Positions 36,744 through 45,408 of a stretch of 64,000 bases of DNA are shown here, piece after piece. Every line of letters begins with the position of its first letter. Position 1 is the first letter of the stretch. The notes under the pieces were generated by a model. That model was not told the DNA's origin, did no database searches, and saw only the letters and a program-made list of their open reading frames with translations. The stretch covers positions 1 to 64,000 of the forward strand of contig NZ_JABJVM010000013.1 of assembly GCF_013820765.1 (NCBI RefSeq). Direction: 5' to 3'. Made by a program: the position numbers and the translations under genes. The stretch is from Paenilisteria rustica. GTDB lineage: Bacteria > Bacillota > Bacilli > Lactobacillales > Listeriaceae.

Positions 36744-37911
36744 GAGTCGTACCTTCTTCCTTATATTTTAGCGGTGGATAGGTGACATTGCCGAGGATAA
36801 CGTGTTCACGCGCGCCAGTTGCCATCGGAACGTTGGACGGCCGACCATGCAGTGTTTCATACGCCAACAGGCCAAACGCGACAGCCTCTTTTGCATCGGA
36901 AGAGTAACCAATGTCTTCTTGTGTCAATACCTCGCAGCGCCCCTCCAAAAGTTCTGCCAAATAGCGCAATAACGTCTGGTTATAACTTCCACCACCGCTA
37001 ACAATTACTTCGTCAATCGCCATTTTTGAAAAGACGAATTGTTCATAGTTCGAAACGATGGTTTTGGCGGTGAACATGGTTATGGTAGCAATCAAATCTT
37101 CCGGCGCCAGATGTCCGTATGTAGTCAGCAACTCATCAGTATATTCCTTCCCAAAAAGTTCGCGCCCAGTTGACTTTGGAATGGCAGCGGTTATAAAAGG
37201 GTCATCCATACAATAAGCAAGAAGCTCCGCGTTTACAGTACCGTGCGCCGCCATTTCCCCGCCGTCATCATAGCCGCGTCCAAAGAGGCGTTGCATCAAC
37301 TCATCGATAATCATATTTCCAGGACCAGTATCAAACGCAAAAACGTGATCCAATGTCGCGTTTTTAGGTAAAACCGTCACATTTCCAATCCCGCCGATAT
37401 TTTGCAATAAGCGATTTTTGTGCGCGTCTCGGTAGAGCAGTAACTCCGTGAACGGCACGAGCGGTGCGCCTTGACCGCCAGCAGCCATATCCATCGTGCG
37501 AAAATTCGAGACAACCGTCGCGCCAGTTTCATACGAAATCACCGCAGGCTCACCAATTTGCAACGTCGAAGCAACGAAATCCCCAACTTGTTCCGGCTGA
37601 TGAAAAATCGTCTGGCCATGCGAGCCAATCACGCCAAGTTCTGACGCCGCAATCCCATTTTTACTACAAATCATTTTCACACTTTCGGCAAAAAGCACAC
37701 CCAATTTGAAATTTAAACTACAAATCAGCTGTGAGTCAGATTCTTCTATACTCAAACTTTTACGAATTTCCGCCACGATTCTAGGTTGAAAGGGCACCGT
37801 TTTGAAATCAATCAATTTTGTCGATAAGTTCCCATCCATCTCCTTGACATCAAGCAGAGCCACGTCCACGCCATCAAGCGACGTACCGGACATTAGTCCA
37901 ACAACGTACAT
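36736..37911 (-). CDS. anmK: Anhydro-N-acetylmuramic acid kinase
   Basis: A 391-aa sugar kinase that opens and phosphorylates 1,6-anhydro-MurNAc to MurNAc-6-phosphate. Motifs are GLMSGTSLDGVDVALLD at the N-terminus, IGSHGQTIFHQP, NIGGIGNVTVLP and DTGPGNMIIDEL. The C-terminal VSGGGSYNQTLLRYL binds ATP. It lies between a small membrane protein gene and mupG in one minus-strand operon. Anhydro sugars arise from lytic transglycosylases or phage enzymes, so the cell can use wall fragments of its own or from other bacteria. A murQ etherase, the next step, is not in this window. Confidence 0.93.
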   Translation of the reverse strand: MYVVGLMSGTSLDGVDVALLDVKEMDGNLSTKLIDFKTVPFQPRIVAEIRKSLSIEESDSQLICSLNFKLGVLFAESVKMICSKNGIAASELGVIGSHGQTIFHQPEQVGDFVASTLQIGEPAVISYETGATVVSNFRTMDMAAGGQGAPLVPFTELLLYRDAHKNRLLQNIGGIGNVTVLPKNATLDHVFAFDTGPGNMIIDELMQRLFGRGYDDGGEMAAHGTVNAELLAYCMDDPFITAAIPKSTGRELFGKEYTDELLTTYGHLAPEDLIATITMFTAKTIVSNYEQFVFSKMAIDEVIVSGGGSYNQTLLRYLAELLEGRCEVLTQEDIGYSSDAKEAVAFGLLAYETLHGRPSNVPMATGAREHVILGNVTYPPLKYKEEGTTHA

Positions 37912-37929
37912 AATATAAACCTCCTCATT

Positions 37930-38217
37930 TTAGCTCAGATACATTAAAAAGTAACAACTCGCCGTGCAAACTAGTGTAACAACTGTTGTAAAAATTGCCG
38001 CCTGTTTCTTCGACTTATAAAAACCATGTTTCGCGAGTAAAATATAAGATAGCCCAATGCTACTGCCAAGACTCGTAAGTAGAAATAAAGCAAAAGCCTT
38101 AGGAACACCAAGACCGGTAAGTACAGGAAGGAAAATAAGATTGGCTAGAATCGTCATGGTGAAAAAGATAATCGCGCTTTTATAGTTAAACTTAATCCAT
38201 TTACTATTCGTTTCCAT
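37930..38217 (-). CDS. Small membrane protein of the mupG/anmK operon
   Basis: A 95-aa protein with three hydrophobic helices (FFTMTILANLIFLPVLTGLG; AFALFLLTSLGSSIGLSYI; VVTLVCTASCYFLMYL). GGAGG precedes the ATG. It lies between the PTS EIIC gene and anmK, 18 bases from anmK. The family is not recognised. Its constant place in the operon suggests a function in uptake, but nothing in the sequence proves it. Confidence 0.75.
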   Translation of the reverse strand: METNSKWIKFNYKSAIIFFTMTILANLIFLPVLTGLGVPKAFALFLLTSLGSSIGLSYILLAKHGFYKSKKQAAIFTTVVTLVCTASCYFLMYLS

Positions 38218-38279
38218 ATGGGTAAAACCTCCTTTTTAAATGAAGAGGGACAACGATGCGCCCCTCCTTGTGTTCTAAG

Positions 38280-39584
38280 TTAAGCCAAATTCGGCTCGCT
38301 GCTGTGCGTTTCTTTGTTTTCCTCTGATTGTGCTTTTTCTTCATCCAGTAACTTCTGATCGTACATTTTGAAGAACGGGATGTAGATGACGAACGATATC
38401 GCAATGTTGACCAGAACGAGTACGATGGCTCGCCAATCACCGCCTGTTGACAGATAGGCTCCAATCGGGGCGGGTAAAGTCCACGGCGCCATGACATACG
38501 TTGGTGAGATGAATCCCAAAACGGTCGCAAAATACGAGATTGTTGTTGTAATCATTGGAATAAAGATGAACGGAATAATCAACATCGGGTTCAACACAAT
38601 CGGCGTTCCGAAAATAACAGGCTCATTAATGTTGAAAAGACTTGGAACCAGTGTCGTTTTGCCGAGCGCTTTCAAATAACTTGATTTAGCAAAGAATAGC
38701 ATGGCAAAAACTAAGCCAAGTGTTGCACCAGACCCACCAATCCACACGAACCATTGGAAAAATGTCTCAGGAGCAACGTGAGGAATTGGAGTACCAGCCG
38801 CCACAGCTTCTGCATTGGCACCTAAATATTTTTCCCAAAGAGGTCTTGCAACGGCTCCAATAACGGAAATCCCGTGAATACCAAAGGACCAGAAGAAACC
38901 AATTAAGAATACGGGTAGTAGGACACCAAATAAGCTATCGCCAGCCTTTACAACCGGTGCCACTGCTTGGTCGACAAGCGAATGGAGATCAATGCCGAGT
39001 ACAACCGTGATTAGTGTCATAAATAAAACAACAAAAGCAACAGGAATAAGTGCTTCAAACGACCTTGCTACACTAGGGGGAACTTGTTCTGGCATCTTGA
39101 TTGTAATGTTGCGCGTTTTACAGAAGCGCATCACTTCAACAGAAAAAATCGAAACAATCATTGCCATAAATAATCCGTGCCCGCCGAGATTGGCCATTGG
39201 CAAAACAAAACCGACTTTATCAAGTGCGATTGGTGTCAGGGTTAATAGAAACGAAGCAACAGCAATCTGCCCACCGGATAACGGATCAAGCTTGTAACTT
39301 TTCGCTAAATTGTAACCGATTCCAAAAGTGATATATAAGGACATAATAAACATAGTCATACGATAAGGAATCAAAATTTCAAATAAATGCTCTTGGGACC
39401 ATTGATAAAGCGCGGTACTCTCAGGAACCGGGGGAAAAGCGACGATCAAAAACATACTACCAACAATGATAAACGGTAGCGACGAAACAACCCCATCACG
39501 AATCGCGCGCAGATGCCGTTGTTCGGACAATTTTGCCATTGGAATCGACAAATACTTCTCTAAAAAATCCATAAATCTCTGCAT
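38280..39584 (-). CDS. PTS sugar transporter subunit IIC (lactose/cellobiose family)
   Basis: A 434-aa membrane permease of the CelB type with about ten membrane helices. Family features are FLEKYLSIPMAKLSEQRHLR at the N-terminus, the HGISVIGAVARP loop, and the sugar-binding stretch SLFNINEPVIFGTPIVLNP. No EIIA or EIIB gene is adjacent, so it must borrow them from elsewhere. Annotated as cellobiose-type by family, but the operon partners AnmK and MupG suggest that it imports a muramyl disaccharide or related chitobiose-like sugar. The promoter upstream carries a cre site. Confidence 0.9.
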   Translation of the reverse strand: MQRFMDFLEKYLSIPMAKLSEQRHLRAIRDGVVSSLPFIIVGSMFLIVAFPPVPESTALYQWSQEHLFEILIPYRMTMFIMSLYITFGIGYNLAKSYKLDPLSGGQIAVASFLLTLTPIALDKVGFVLPMANLGGHGLFMAMIVSIFSVEVMRFCKTRNITIKMPEQVPPSVARSFEALIPVAFVVLFMTLITVVLGIDLHSLVDQAVAPVVKAGDSLFGVLLPVFLIGFFWSFGIHGISVIGAVARPLWEKYLGANAEAVAAGTPIPHVAPETFFQWFVWIGGSGATLGLVFAMLFFAKSSYLKALGKTTLVPSLFNINEPVIFGTPIVLNPMLIIPFIFIPMITTTISYFATVLGFISPTYVMAPWTLPAPIGAYLSTGGDWRAIVLVLVNIAISFVIYIPFFKMYDQKLLDEEKAQSEENKETHSSEPNLA

Positions 39585-39682
39585 AATGACTCTCCCTTTT
39601 TAGTTAGATAGGTATGTATTATCTCTGTGGTGAGAATAATGGTGACAAACCTCCTTTATATTAAAAATAGTTCACATGGTGT

Positions 39683-39720
39683 ATTCTAGTTCATTTGAAA
39701 TAAAATGTCAACGCTTGCAA
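39683..39720 (-). promoter_or_regulatory. Promoter of the EIIC-anmK-mupG operon with overlapping cre site
   Basis: On the minus strand TTGACA (39706-39711) and TAGAAT (39683-39688) are 17 bp apart. The sequence TTGCAAGCGTTGACA (complement of 39706-39720) fits the cre consensus with one mismatch and overlaps the -35 box, so CcpA would repress here. Two copies of TAGTTCA (39667-39673 and 39687-39693) around the -10 box may be an operator for a specific regulator. Confidence 0.7.
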
Positions 39721-39934
39721 AAAGTATTTAAAAATTTATTTCAGTTAGTTTGAAACATGAAATAGGTTGCTATAAAAGGGATAGAGGCATATTCTAACAC
39801 TGTATAAAAGGTAAATATAATTAATTTTTCTAAAAAATAAGTTGAAATCAATGTTTGAAGATGATATATTGAACCCGTAATCGCCATCTGGAAAATATTA
39901 TAAAGTTTGGCGATATTAAAAAGGGGGATGAAGA

Positions 39935-42205
39935 ATGAAAAAGTGGGCATCAATGTTACTCATACTCGTATTAAGTGTAAGCATTTTTTCCGTGGCAGTA
40001 CAGGCGGAAGGGGTAACAGAAGGACTTACAAAATTTATTAAGAACGCGGATGGAACGTATGGTTATGACGCGAGCACACCGGTTTTCTACTATAACGGTT
40101 CCAGCGAGCAAGTCCAGATTCCAACGACTTACACACAAGACAAAGAGCAATTCAAAAGTTCATGGGTCGCGACAATAGCTAATCTGAACTTCGCAAAAGC
40201 GGCATCAGAATCGGCTTTCCGTGCACAATATAAAACCGTGCTAGACGATTTTGAAACGTGGAATATGAACGCGGTTATTTTCCAAGTTCGGCCGCTCCTT
40301 GACGCTTACTACCCATCGAAAATAAATCCATGGTCAGAGTTTATCGCAACTGGCGTGCAGGGCGCGAATCCAGGGTATGATCCGCTTGCCATCATGGTCG
40401 AGGAAACGCACAAACGAGGCATGGAATATCACGCTTGGTTTAATCCATACCGCGTGACGAATACAAAATTGACGACACAAAGCGTTTTGGCCAAAATAGG
40501 TGCGACGAAAGAGGAAGCGCTTGCAATGACGATTCCAGAGCAAATCGCGGCATGGAACAAGGCAGGACTTTTAGCGGACACGAATTACGCTGTTTTGCAT
40601 CCTGAGAGCGTGTTGCGCTTTGATGAAAAGCTATTTCTGAATCCTGGTATTCCAGAAGTACAGGATCACGTAGCGGCAACAATCAAGGAAGTTGTGACAA
40701 ATTACGATGTGGATGCGATTCATTTCGATGACTATTTTTATCCATATCGCATTACGGTGGATGGGAAAAATGTTTTGTTTGGCGATAAAGACGAGGACGC
40801 GGCAACATTCGCTAAATATGGTATTCCAGCAGGATATCCAAACACGAAAGCGGGAATCGATGACTGGCGCCGTGACAACATTACGACATTAATTGACAAG
40901 GTGAAAAGCACAATTGATACGAGCAATCAGGCCAAGAAAACCGCCGTCCAATTCGGTATTAGTCCATTCGGAATTTGGGAGCATAAAGCGAATAATCCGC
41001 TCGGTTCCAACACGCCGACAGGTTCCTCGCAGTCCTATTCCCAAAGCATTTTCGCTGATACATATCAGTGGATTAAAGACGAGAAAGTCGATTATATGAC
41101 ACCGCAAATTTACTGGAGTTTTGACCAAGCAGCCGCTCCTTATGGCGATTTGGCAAGGTGGTGGAACAAGGCCGCAGAAGGGACACATGTACAAATTTAT
41201 GTTGGGCATGCGAACTATAAACATGTTGGAAATGGCGGTTTCGACGCTGCATGGATGAACCCAGCAGAAATTCCGAATCAAATGCGTTTCAATCAGCTAC
41301 TAGACCAAGTTTCCGGTAGCGTTCTGTTCAGCTATAATGATATCAAAAAAAGCGATATCGCAACGCCTACAAACGAAGCTAAAAATGCCGCGATTGATCT
41401 TTTAAAAGAGACCTATTTTGCGATACCGTCATTAACACCGAGCAAACCGTGGCTTGCGCACCAAGCAATTGCCGCACCGATGGAAGTCAAACAAACCGCG
41501 GCTGCACTTACTTGGTCAGATACAGCCACCAATTCCGCGCGCTACTACGTCATTTATAAAGGCACCGGAACCGCCGCAGAAATCACCGCTAATCCAGCGA
41601 ACATCGTCACAAAAATTTGGCGCGGCGATGCATCGGAATTCAGCTATCCAATTAGCGAATCCGGCACTTATGTCGTGACCGCACTGGACGCTGCCAGCAA
41701 TGAATCCGCCCCAGTTATCGCCCAAATACAAGGCGCCGATGTGACCGTTTTATACCAAGATGAAAATGGGGCAGAAATCGCGTCACCGGTAGTTTTAAAA
41801 GGGAACGTCGGTGAAAATTTTGCAGCGGAAATAAAAGCGATTGCAGGCTACACACAAAAAGCATCGCAAACAACGGGAACGTTCACAGATCAAGCGCAGA
41901 CCGTCATTGTGAGCTATACGAAAGTCGCGCCAACAGAGCCAGAACCTGAGCCGACACCAACACCAGATCCTGCACCAAAACCAGATGGAACAATCGTAAT
42001 ATCGCCAGAGAAAGAGATCGTGCCGAATCAGCCAGAAAAAGCACCAACTGTTGAAAAAATAGTGAAGAGTCCGGAAACCAGTGAAGACAAAGGAGCGCTA
42101 CCAACAACTGGAGACAAGTCGATGGATTTAGCCATTGTCCTAGGATTGGTACTTAGCATGTTGGGTGTGCTGATACTGATTCGTTGGAAAAGAAGACAAA
42201 TCTAG
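39935..42205 (+). CDS. Sortase-anchored GHL10 (DUF187) family glycoside hydrolase with MucBP domain
   Basis: A 756-aa wall protein. The signal peptide covers residues 1-25 (cleavage near VQAEG). Then comes a GHL10/DUF187 TIM-barrel (about 65-430; WNMNAVIFQVRPLLDAYYPS, EYHAWFNPYRVT and DAIHFDDYFYPY with likely catalytic acids), a fibronectin III-like domain (about 510-600), a MucBP domain (VTVLYQDENGAEI, about 605-670), a Pro/Glu-rich spacer and LPTTGDKS with a membrane helix and RWKRRQI tail. GHL10 relatives include B. subtilis YngK and E. coli DigH, which cuts peptide-free peptidoglycan glycans. It is divergent from the EIIC-anmK-mupG operon. GGGGG precedes the ATG. Confidence 0.9.
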   Translation: MKKWASMLLILVLSVSIFSVAVQAEGVTEGLTKFIKNADGTYGYDASTPVFYYNGSSEQVQIPTTYTQDKEQFKSSWVATIANLNFAKAASESAFRAQYKTVLDDFETWNMNAVIFQVRPLLDAYYPSKINPWSEFIATGVQGANPGYDPLAIMVEETHKRGMEYHAWFNPYRVTNTKLTTQSVLAKIGATKEEALAMTIPEQIAAWNKAGLLADTNYAVLHPESVLRFDEKLFLNPGIPEVQDHVAATIKEVVTNYDVDAIHFDDYFYPYRITVDGKNVLFGDKDEDAATFAKYGIPAGYPNTKAGIDDWRRDNITTLIDKVKSTIDTSNQAKKTAVQFGISPFGIWEHKANNPLGSNTPTGSSQSYSQSIFADTYQWIKDEKVDYMTPQIYWSFDQAAAPYGDLARWWNKAAEGTHVQIYVGHANYKHVGNGGFDAAWMNPAEIPNQMRFNQLLDQVSGSVLFSYNDIKKSDIATPTNEAKNAAIDLLKETYFAIPSLTPSKPWLAHQAIAAPMEVKQTAAALTWSDTATNSARYYVIYKGTGTAAEITANPANIVTKIWRGDASEFSYPISESGTYVVTALDAASNESAPVIAQIQGADVTVLYQDENGAEIASPVVLKGNVGENFAAEIKAIAGYTQKASQTTGTFTDQAQTVIVSYTKVAPTEPEPEPTPTPDPAPKPDGTIVISPEKEIVPNQPEKAPTVEKIVKSPETSEDKGALPTTGDKSMDLAIVLGLVLSMLGVLILIRWKRRQI

Positions 42206-42326
42206 GAATTAGGATGAGTCTCTGCTTAGCGATAAGTAGGGACTTCTCTAGAAAATTTGAATTAGGTATTGCAAGTTTTGGTGAGTATGCTATAATGAAA
42301 AAGTTGGCTTTAGGGCTACACACCAA

Positions 42327-42398
42327 GGCCCGTTGGTCAAGCGGTTAAGACACCGCCCTTTCACGGCGGTATCACGGGTTCGATTCCCGTACGGGTCA
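42327..42398 (+). tRNA. tRNA-Glu (TTC)
   Basis: 72 nt; acceptor GGCCCGT pairs with ACGGGTC (one G:U), the anticodon stem is CCGCC/GGCGG with TTC, and the T-arm is ACGGGTTCGATTCCCGT. CCA is not encoded. Confidence 0.97.
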
Positions 42399-42618
42399 TA
42401 GCATTATTTTGTGTATATGCGGAGGAATACAAACGCTTTCGCTCGATTTGTGTGAAGCGGAGATTTCGTCCTACCCGGAAAGAAAAGAGATGGGTGGACG
42501 TTTTTTTGTATGTGAGATTCGCTAATTTCGCGTCGTGGATGAATAAATATTCATGTTTTTTGAGATAATCATTGACATGGTGGAAATCCAATAATATAAT
42601 ATAAATTAGTGTTACAGA

Positions 42619-42702
<84 letters not shown>

Positions 42703-42789
42703 TTGTTGGGGTTGTTCGATCTTGGATTGTTGCAACCCCGATATTCATGTGAACGTGCGTGGATATGAAATCGATTAGAATGTCTGAAT

Positions 42790-42834
42790 AAGCTTGTGAG
42801 TCTTGTGTTTACGCTAGACTTGCGAGCTTTTTTG
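42790..42834 (+). terminator. Terminator after tRNA-Leu
   Basis: AAGCTTGTGAGTC pairs with GACTTGCGAGCTT through 13 positions including G:U pairs, followed by a T-run. The 42703-42790 spacer holds nothing else recognisable. Confidence 0.75.
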
Positions 42835-42969
42835 TATTTGGAGCTGGAATCGGATTTAGGAAAAGTAGGGGCTAAGATTCATGGTTTTAGTGCTATTTTT
42901 ATGGTAGCATTAAGAATATCAAATTTAAGGGAGATTTGTACAGAAAAATTAAGAAAGGAGTTGTGTCTG

Positions 42970-43335
42970 ATGAATAAACGATTAATTGCTGAATCATTTT
43001 CAATGGGGCGCTTCGAGGAAACATACTTATATTTGTCTGATTCAATCGAATGGAATATTGTCGGTGAAAGCACTATAACCGGGATAGAAAGTGTCATTCA
43101 AAAATGTGAGGAGACTAGTAGCTATTTTAAATCAGTCACTACAACATTCAATGTTAAAAATAGGATTATCGGAGAGCATCAAGTTGTCTTAAATGGACTG
43201 GCGGTTTTTGAAAAAAAGGATGAAGTATCTTTTATTGACGCGTGTGATATATATACATTCAATGACAATGGCTTACTTCAAAAAATCGAATCGTATTGTA
43301 TTACTATAAAAAATGAGGCGATGCATGATAAATAG
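42970..43335 (+). CDS. SnoaL/NTF2-like small protein
   Basis: A 121-aa protein with the NTF2-like pattern: an N-terminal helix, then DSIEWNIVGESTITGIESV, then beta strands ending NGLLQKIESYCITIK. ATG 42970 is nine bases after AAAGGAG; longer frames upstream pass through the tRNA terminator and were rejected. NTF2-like small proteins can be ligand-binding, isomerase-like or toxin-immunity proteins. It stands alone between two terminators, and its role is unknown. Confidence 0.75.
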   Translation: MNKRLIAESFSMGRFEETYLYLSDSIEWNIVGESTITGIESVIQKCEETSSYFKSVTTTFNVKNRIIGEHQVVLNGLAVFEKKDEVSFIDACDIYTFNDNGLLQKIESYCITIKNEAMHDK

Positions 43336-43371
43336 GGTCTTATTTTTAAAGAATGAATTTAATAGGTATCC

Positions 43372-43418
43372 AAAGCTTAATCAAAATGCCAAATTGGTGT
43401 TGCGATTAAGCTTTTTTT
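43372..43418 (+). terminator. Terminator of the NTF2-like gene
   Basis: AAAGCTTAATC (43372-43382) pairs with GATTAAGCTTT (43404-43414), followed by a T-run. Confidence 0.85.
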
Positions 43419-43569
43419 GCCCGTATAGCCACGACCTTTTTCTGATATGATGTAACTTAACAAAATGAATTGCACTAATCGAGGGCATAAATTTTGTCTG
43501 TAAAAGTAAGCGTTTTAATTCTATAATGAGAAGTGTAGTCCATAAGGTAAGAAAATGGAGGCAGGTATT

Positions 43570-45393
43570 ATGTTGGGGCGGAGAGAGTTGCAAATTGTGA
43601 ATCAGCTGCTTAGCGCTTCTGCTGTTGTTCGTACGAAGGATTTAGCAGATCAGATGGGCGTTAGTATTCGGTCGATAAAATATGATTTGGAAAGGGTGCG
43701 AGATTGGTTTTCGGAGCATCAGGTTGTGTTGTTTTCGCAGCCGAATAAGGGTTATTGGTTGGAATGTGATGCGAGTCTATTGATGGAGTTGCGCAATGAG
43801 TTGTCGCAGATGGAGAATCAGAAACTGTATACGAGTCGAGCGATGCGTGTTAGGCGTATTTTAGTGATGTTGTTGCTGAGTGAGGATTATGTGACGGCGG
43901 CTTTGATGGCGGATGAGATTGATGTTAGCCGAAATACGATTTTGGCGGATATGAATGAGGTGGAACGGCTTGCGGAACGGTTTCATGTGTCGCTTAGCCG
44001 TGAGCAGCGCAGTGGTTATCGGATTTTGGGTGAGGAACAGCGACTGCGTTCGTTGTTGGAGCATTTGCTTATGAGTAACATGAATAATTATGAGGTTTAC
44101 AAAATGACGACGCGGATTACGAGGCAAGACCGGGAACGAAATTTTCAGCCGATGTTTGATAAGCGAATTTTGCCGGAGTATCAGTTGGTGGAATCGGCGT
44201 TGGCTCATTACTTTCAGGAGGAGACGCGGGAAATTTGGCAGCAGCTGGATTTGATGACCATTTTGATTCGGCTGACGATTTCGCTTAAGCGTTTGCAAAT
44301 GGGGCGCACGATGGAGGCGTATCATGTGCTGGATATTGGGGCGGAGAAATCGGAGGCGAAGCGCAGTTTTATCGGGTTTATGCAGCGGGTGTATATGCAA
44401 AGGGAGTTTCCGCTTTTGAAGGCGGAGTATCAGTATTGTGTGGGCAGTCCTGTGGGCGGGATGTTGGAGACGGATATTGCGGCTCTGACGGAGGCGATGA
44501 TTGCGTTTGTGGCGGAGAAGGAAGGTGTGGATTATGCGCTGGATCAGAAGTTGTATGCGAATTTGTTTGCGCATTTGTCGTTGCGGCTCGGTCAAGGTGG
44601 AGTGCCGGGAAATGAGTTTAATCCGCTGAATTCGGAGATTAAGCAGCAGTATCCTGCGTTATTTGGACATGTATACGAGGCTTGCAAAAAATTCATTTCG
44701 GATGAGCAGGTGATTCAGGAGTCGTTTATTTCTTTCATCGTGTTGCATTTTCTCGTGTCGCTGGAAAATCAGAAATTGCATCAGCGAAAAGTACGGACGC
44801 TCTATGTTTGTTCCACGGGGCGTGGTGTGGCTCGCTTGATTAAAAATCGCGTGGAAGCTGGGATTGCGCATGTGGAGATGGTCGCGTATTGTTCGATTGT
44901 CGAGGTCGAGGCGATGTGTCGGAAGCATGCGATTGAGTTGATTATTAGTGTTTTTCCGATTGAGTCGGGTTTGCCGGTCGTTGTGACGGAGGCGTTGCCG
45001 AAAGAAACGGATTTGGAAATGATCAGGCAGGAAGTGGCGCGAATTTTGGTGGAGGTTCCTGTTGCACTGGACTTGGGTGAAAGGGTGGATCTGGTACGGC
45101 AGAGCAGTCATGAGGAGATTAGTGAAGAGATTATTTTGAAAGGATTCGAGGTTTACCAGCAGGTCAAGGATGCGTTGGCGGGTGAAATCGATCGAAAATT
45201 GGAAAATGGACTGTTGTTGCATATTTTTTTGATGGTGCAGCGGTATTATTTTAATAAGCAGTATGATTTGGTATTGGCGAGTGAGGATGGTGAGCGGCAG
45301 GAGTTGAAGGCGCGCTTGACGGAGGTTTTTGAGCAGTGTGGATTGTATTTTCAGTCGGCGGAACTGGAGGCAATTGTGCATTATTTTAAGTAG
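43570..45393 (+). CDS. BglG-type transcriptional regulator with PRD and EIIB-like domains
   Basis: A 607-aa PTS-linked activator. N-terminal helix-turn-helix domains (RTKDLADQMGVSIRSIKYDL and ALMADEIDVSRNTILADMNE), then two PRD domains (about 190-390), an EIIB-like domain (RTLYVCSTGRGVARLIKN, about 405-490, with Cys in the phosphorylation loop), and a C-terminal helical domain (about 510-607) resembling a further PRD. ATG 43570 follows GGAGG at 43558-43562. PTS phosphorylation would control it. It is the first gene before the amino-sugar operon in the same orientation with a 15-base gap, so it is probably that operon's activator. A cre-like AGTAAGCGTTTTAA lies upstream at about 43505-43518. 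Confidence 0.9.
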   Translation: MLGRRELQIVNQLLSASAVVRTKDLADQMGVSIRSIKYDLERVRDWFSEHQVVLFSQPNKGYWLECDASLLMELRNELSQMENQKLYTSRAMRVRRILVMLLLSEDYVTAALMADEIDVSRNTILADMNEVERLAERFHVSLSREQRSGYRILGEEQRLRSLLEHLLMSNMNNYEVYKMTTRITRQDRERNFQPMFDKRILPEYQLVESALAHYFQEETREIWQQLDLMTILIRLTISLKRLQMGRTMEAYHVLDIGAEKSEAKRSFIGFMQRVYMQREFPLLKAEYQYCVGSPVGGMLETDIAALTEAMIAFVAEKEGVDYALDQKLYANLFAHLSLRLGQGGVPGNEFNPLNSEIKQQYPALFGHVYEACKKFISDEQVIQESFISFIVLHFLVSLENQKLHQRKVRTLYVCSTGRGVARLIKNRVEAGIAHVEMVAYCSIVEVEAMCRKHAIELIISVFPIESGLPVVVTEALPKETDLEMIRQEVARILVEVPVALDLGERVDLVRQSSHEEISEEIILKGFEVYQQVKDALAGEIDRKLENGLLLHIFLMVQRYYFNKQYDLVLASEDGERQELKARLTEVFEQCGLYFQSAELEAIVHYFK

Positions 45394-45408
45394 AGGGGAT
45401 GATGAGAA

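Noticed and set aside
38204-38530. 108-codon minus-strand frame overlapping the EIIC gene
   Set aside because: Shadow of the EIIC reading frame; rich in Arg, Ser and Trp with no start signal of its own.
42361-42591. 76-codon minus-strand frame overlapping tRNA-Glu
   Set aside because: It runs into the tRNA gene; the end reading RTGIEPVIPP is the translated complement of a tRNA.
43861-45381. Two long minus-strand frames opposite the PRD regulator gene
   Set aside because: Arg/His/Gln-rich antisense shadows of a GC-skewed coding strand.
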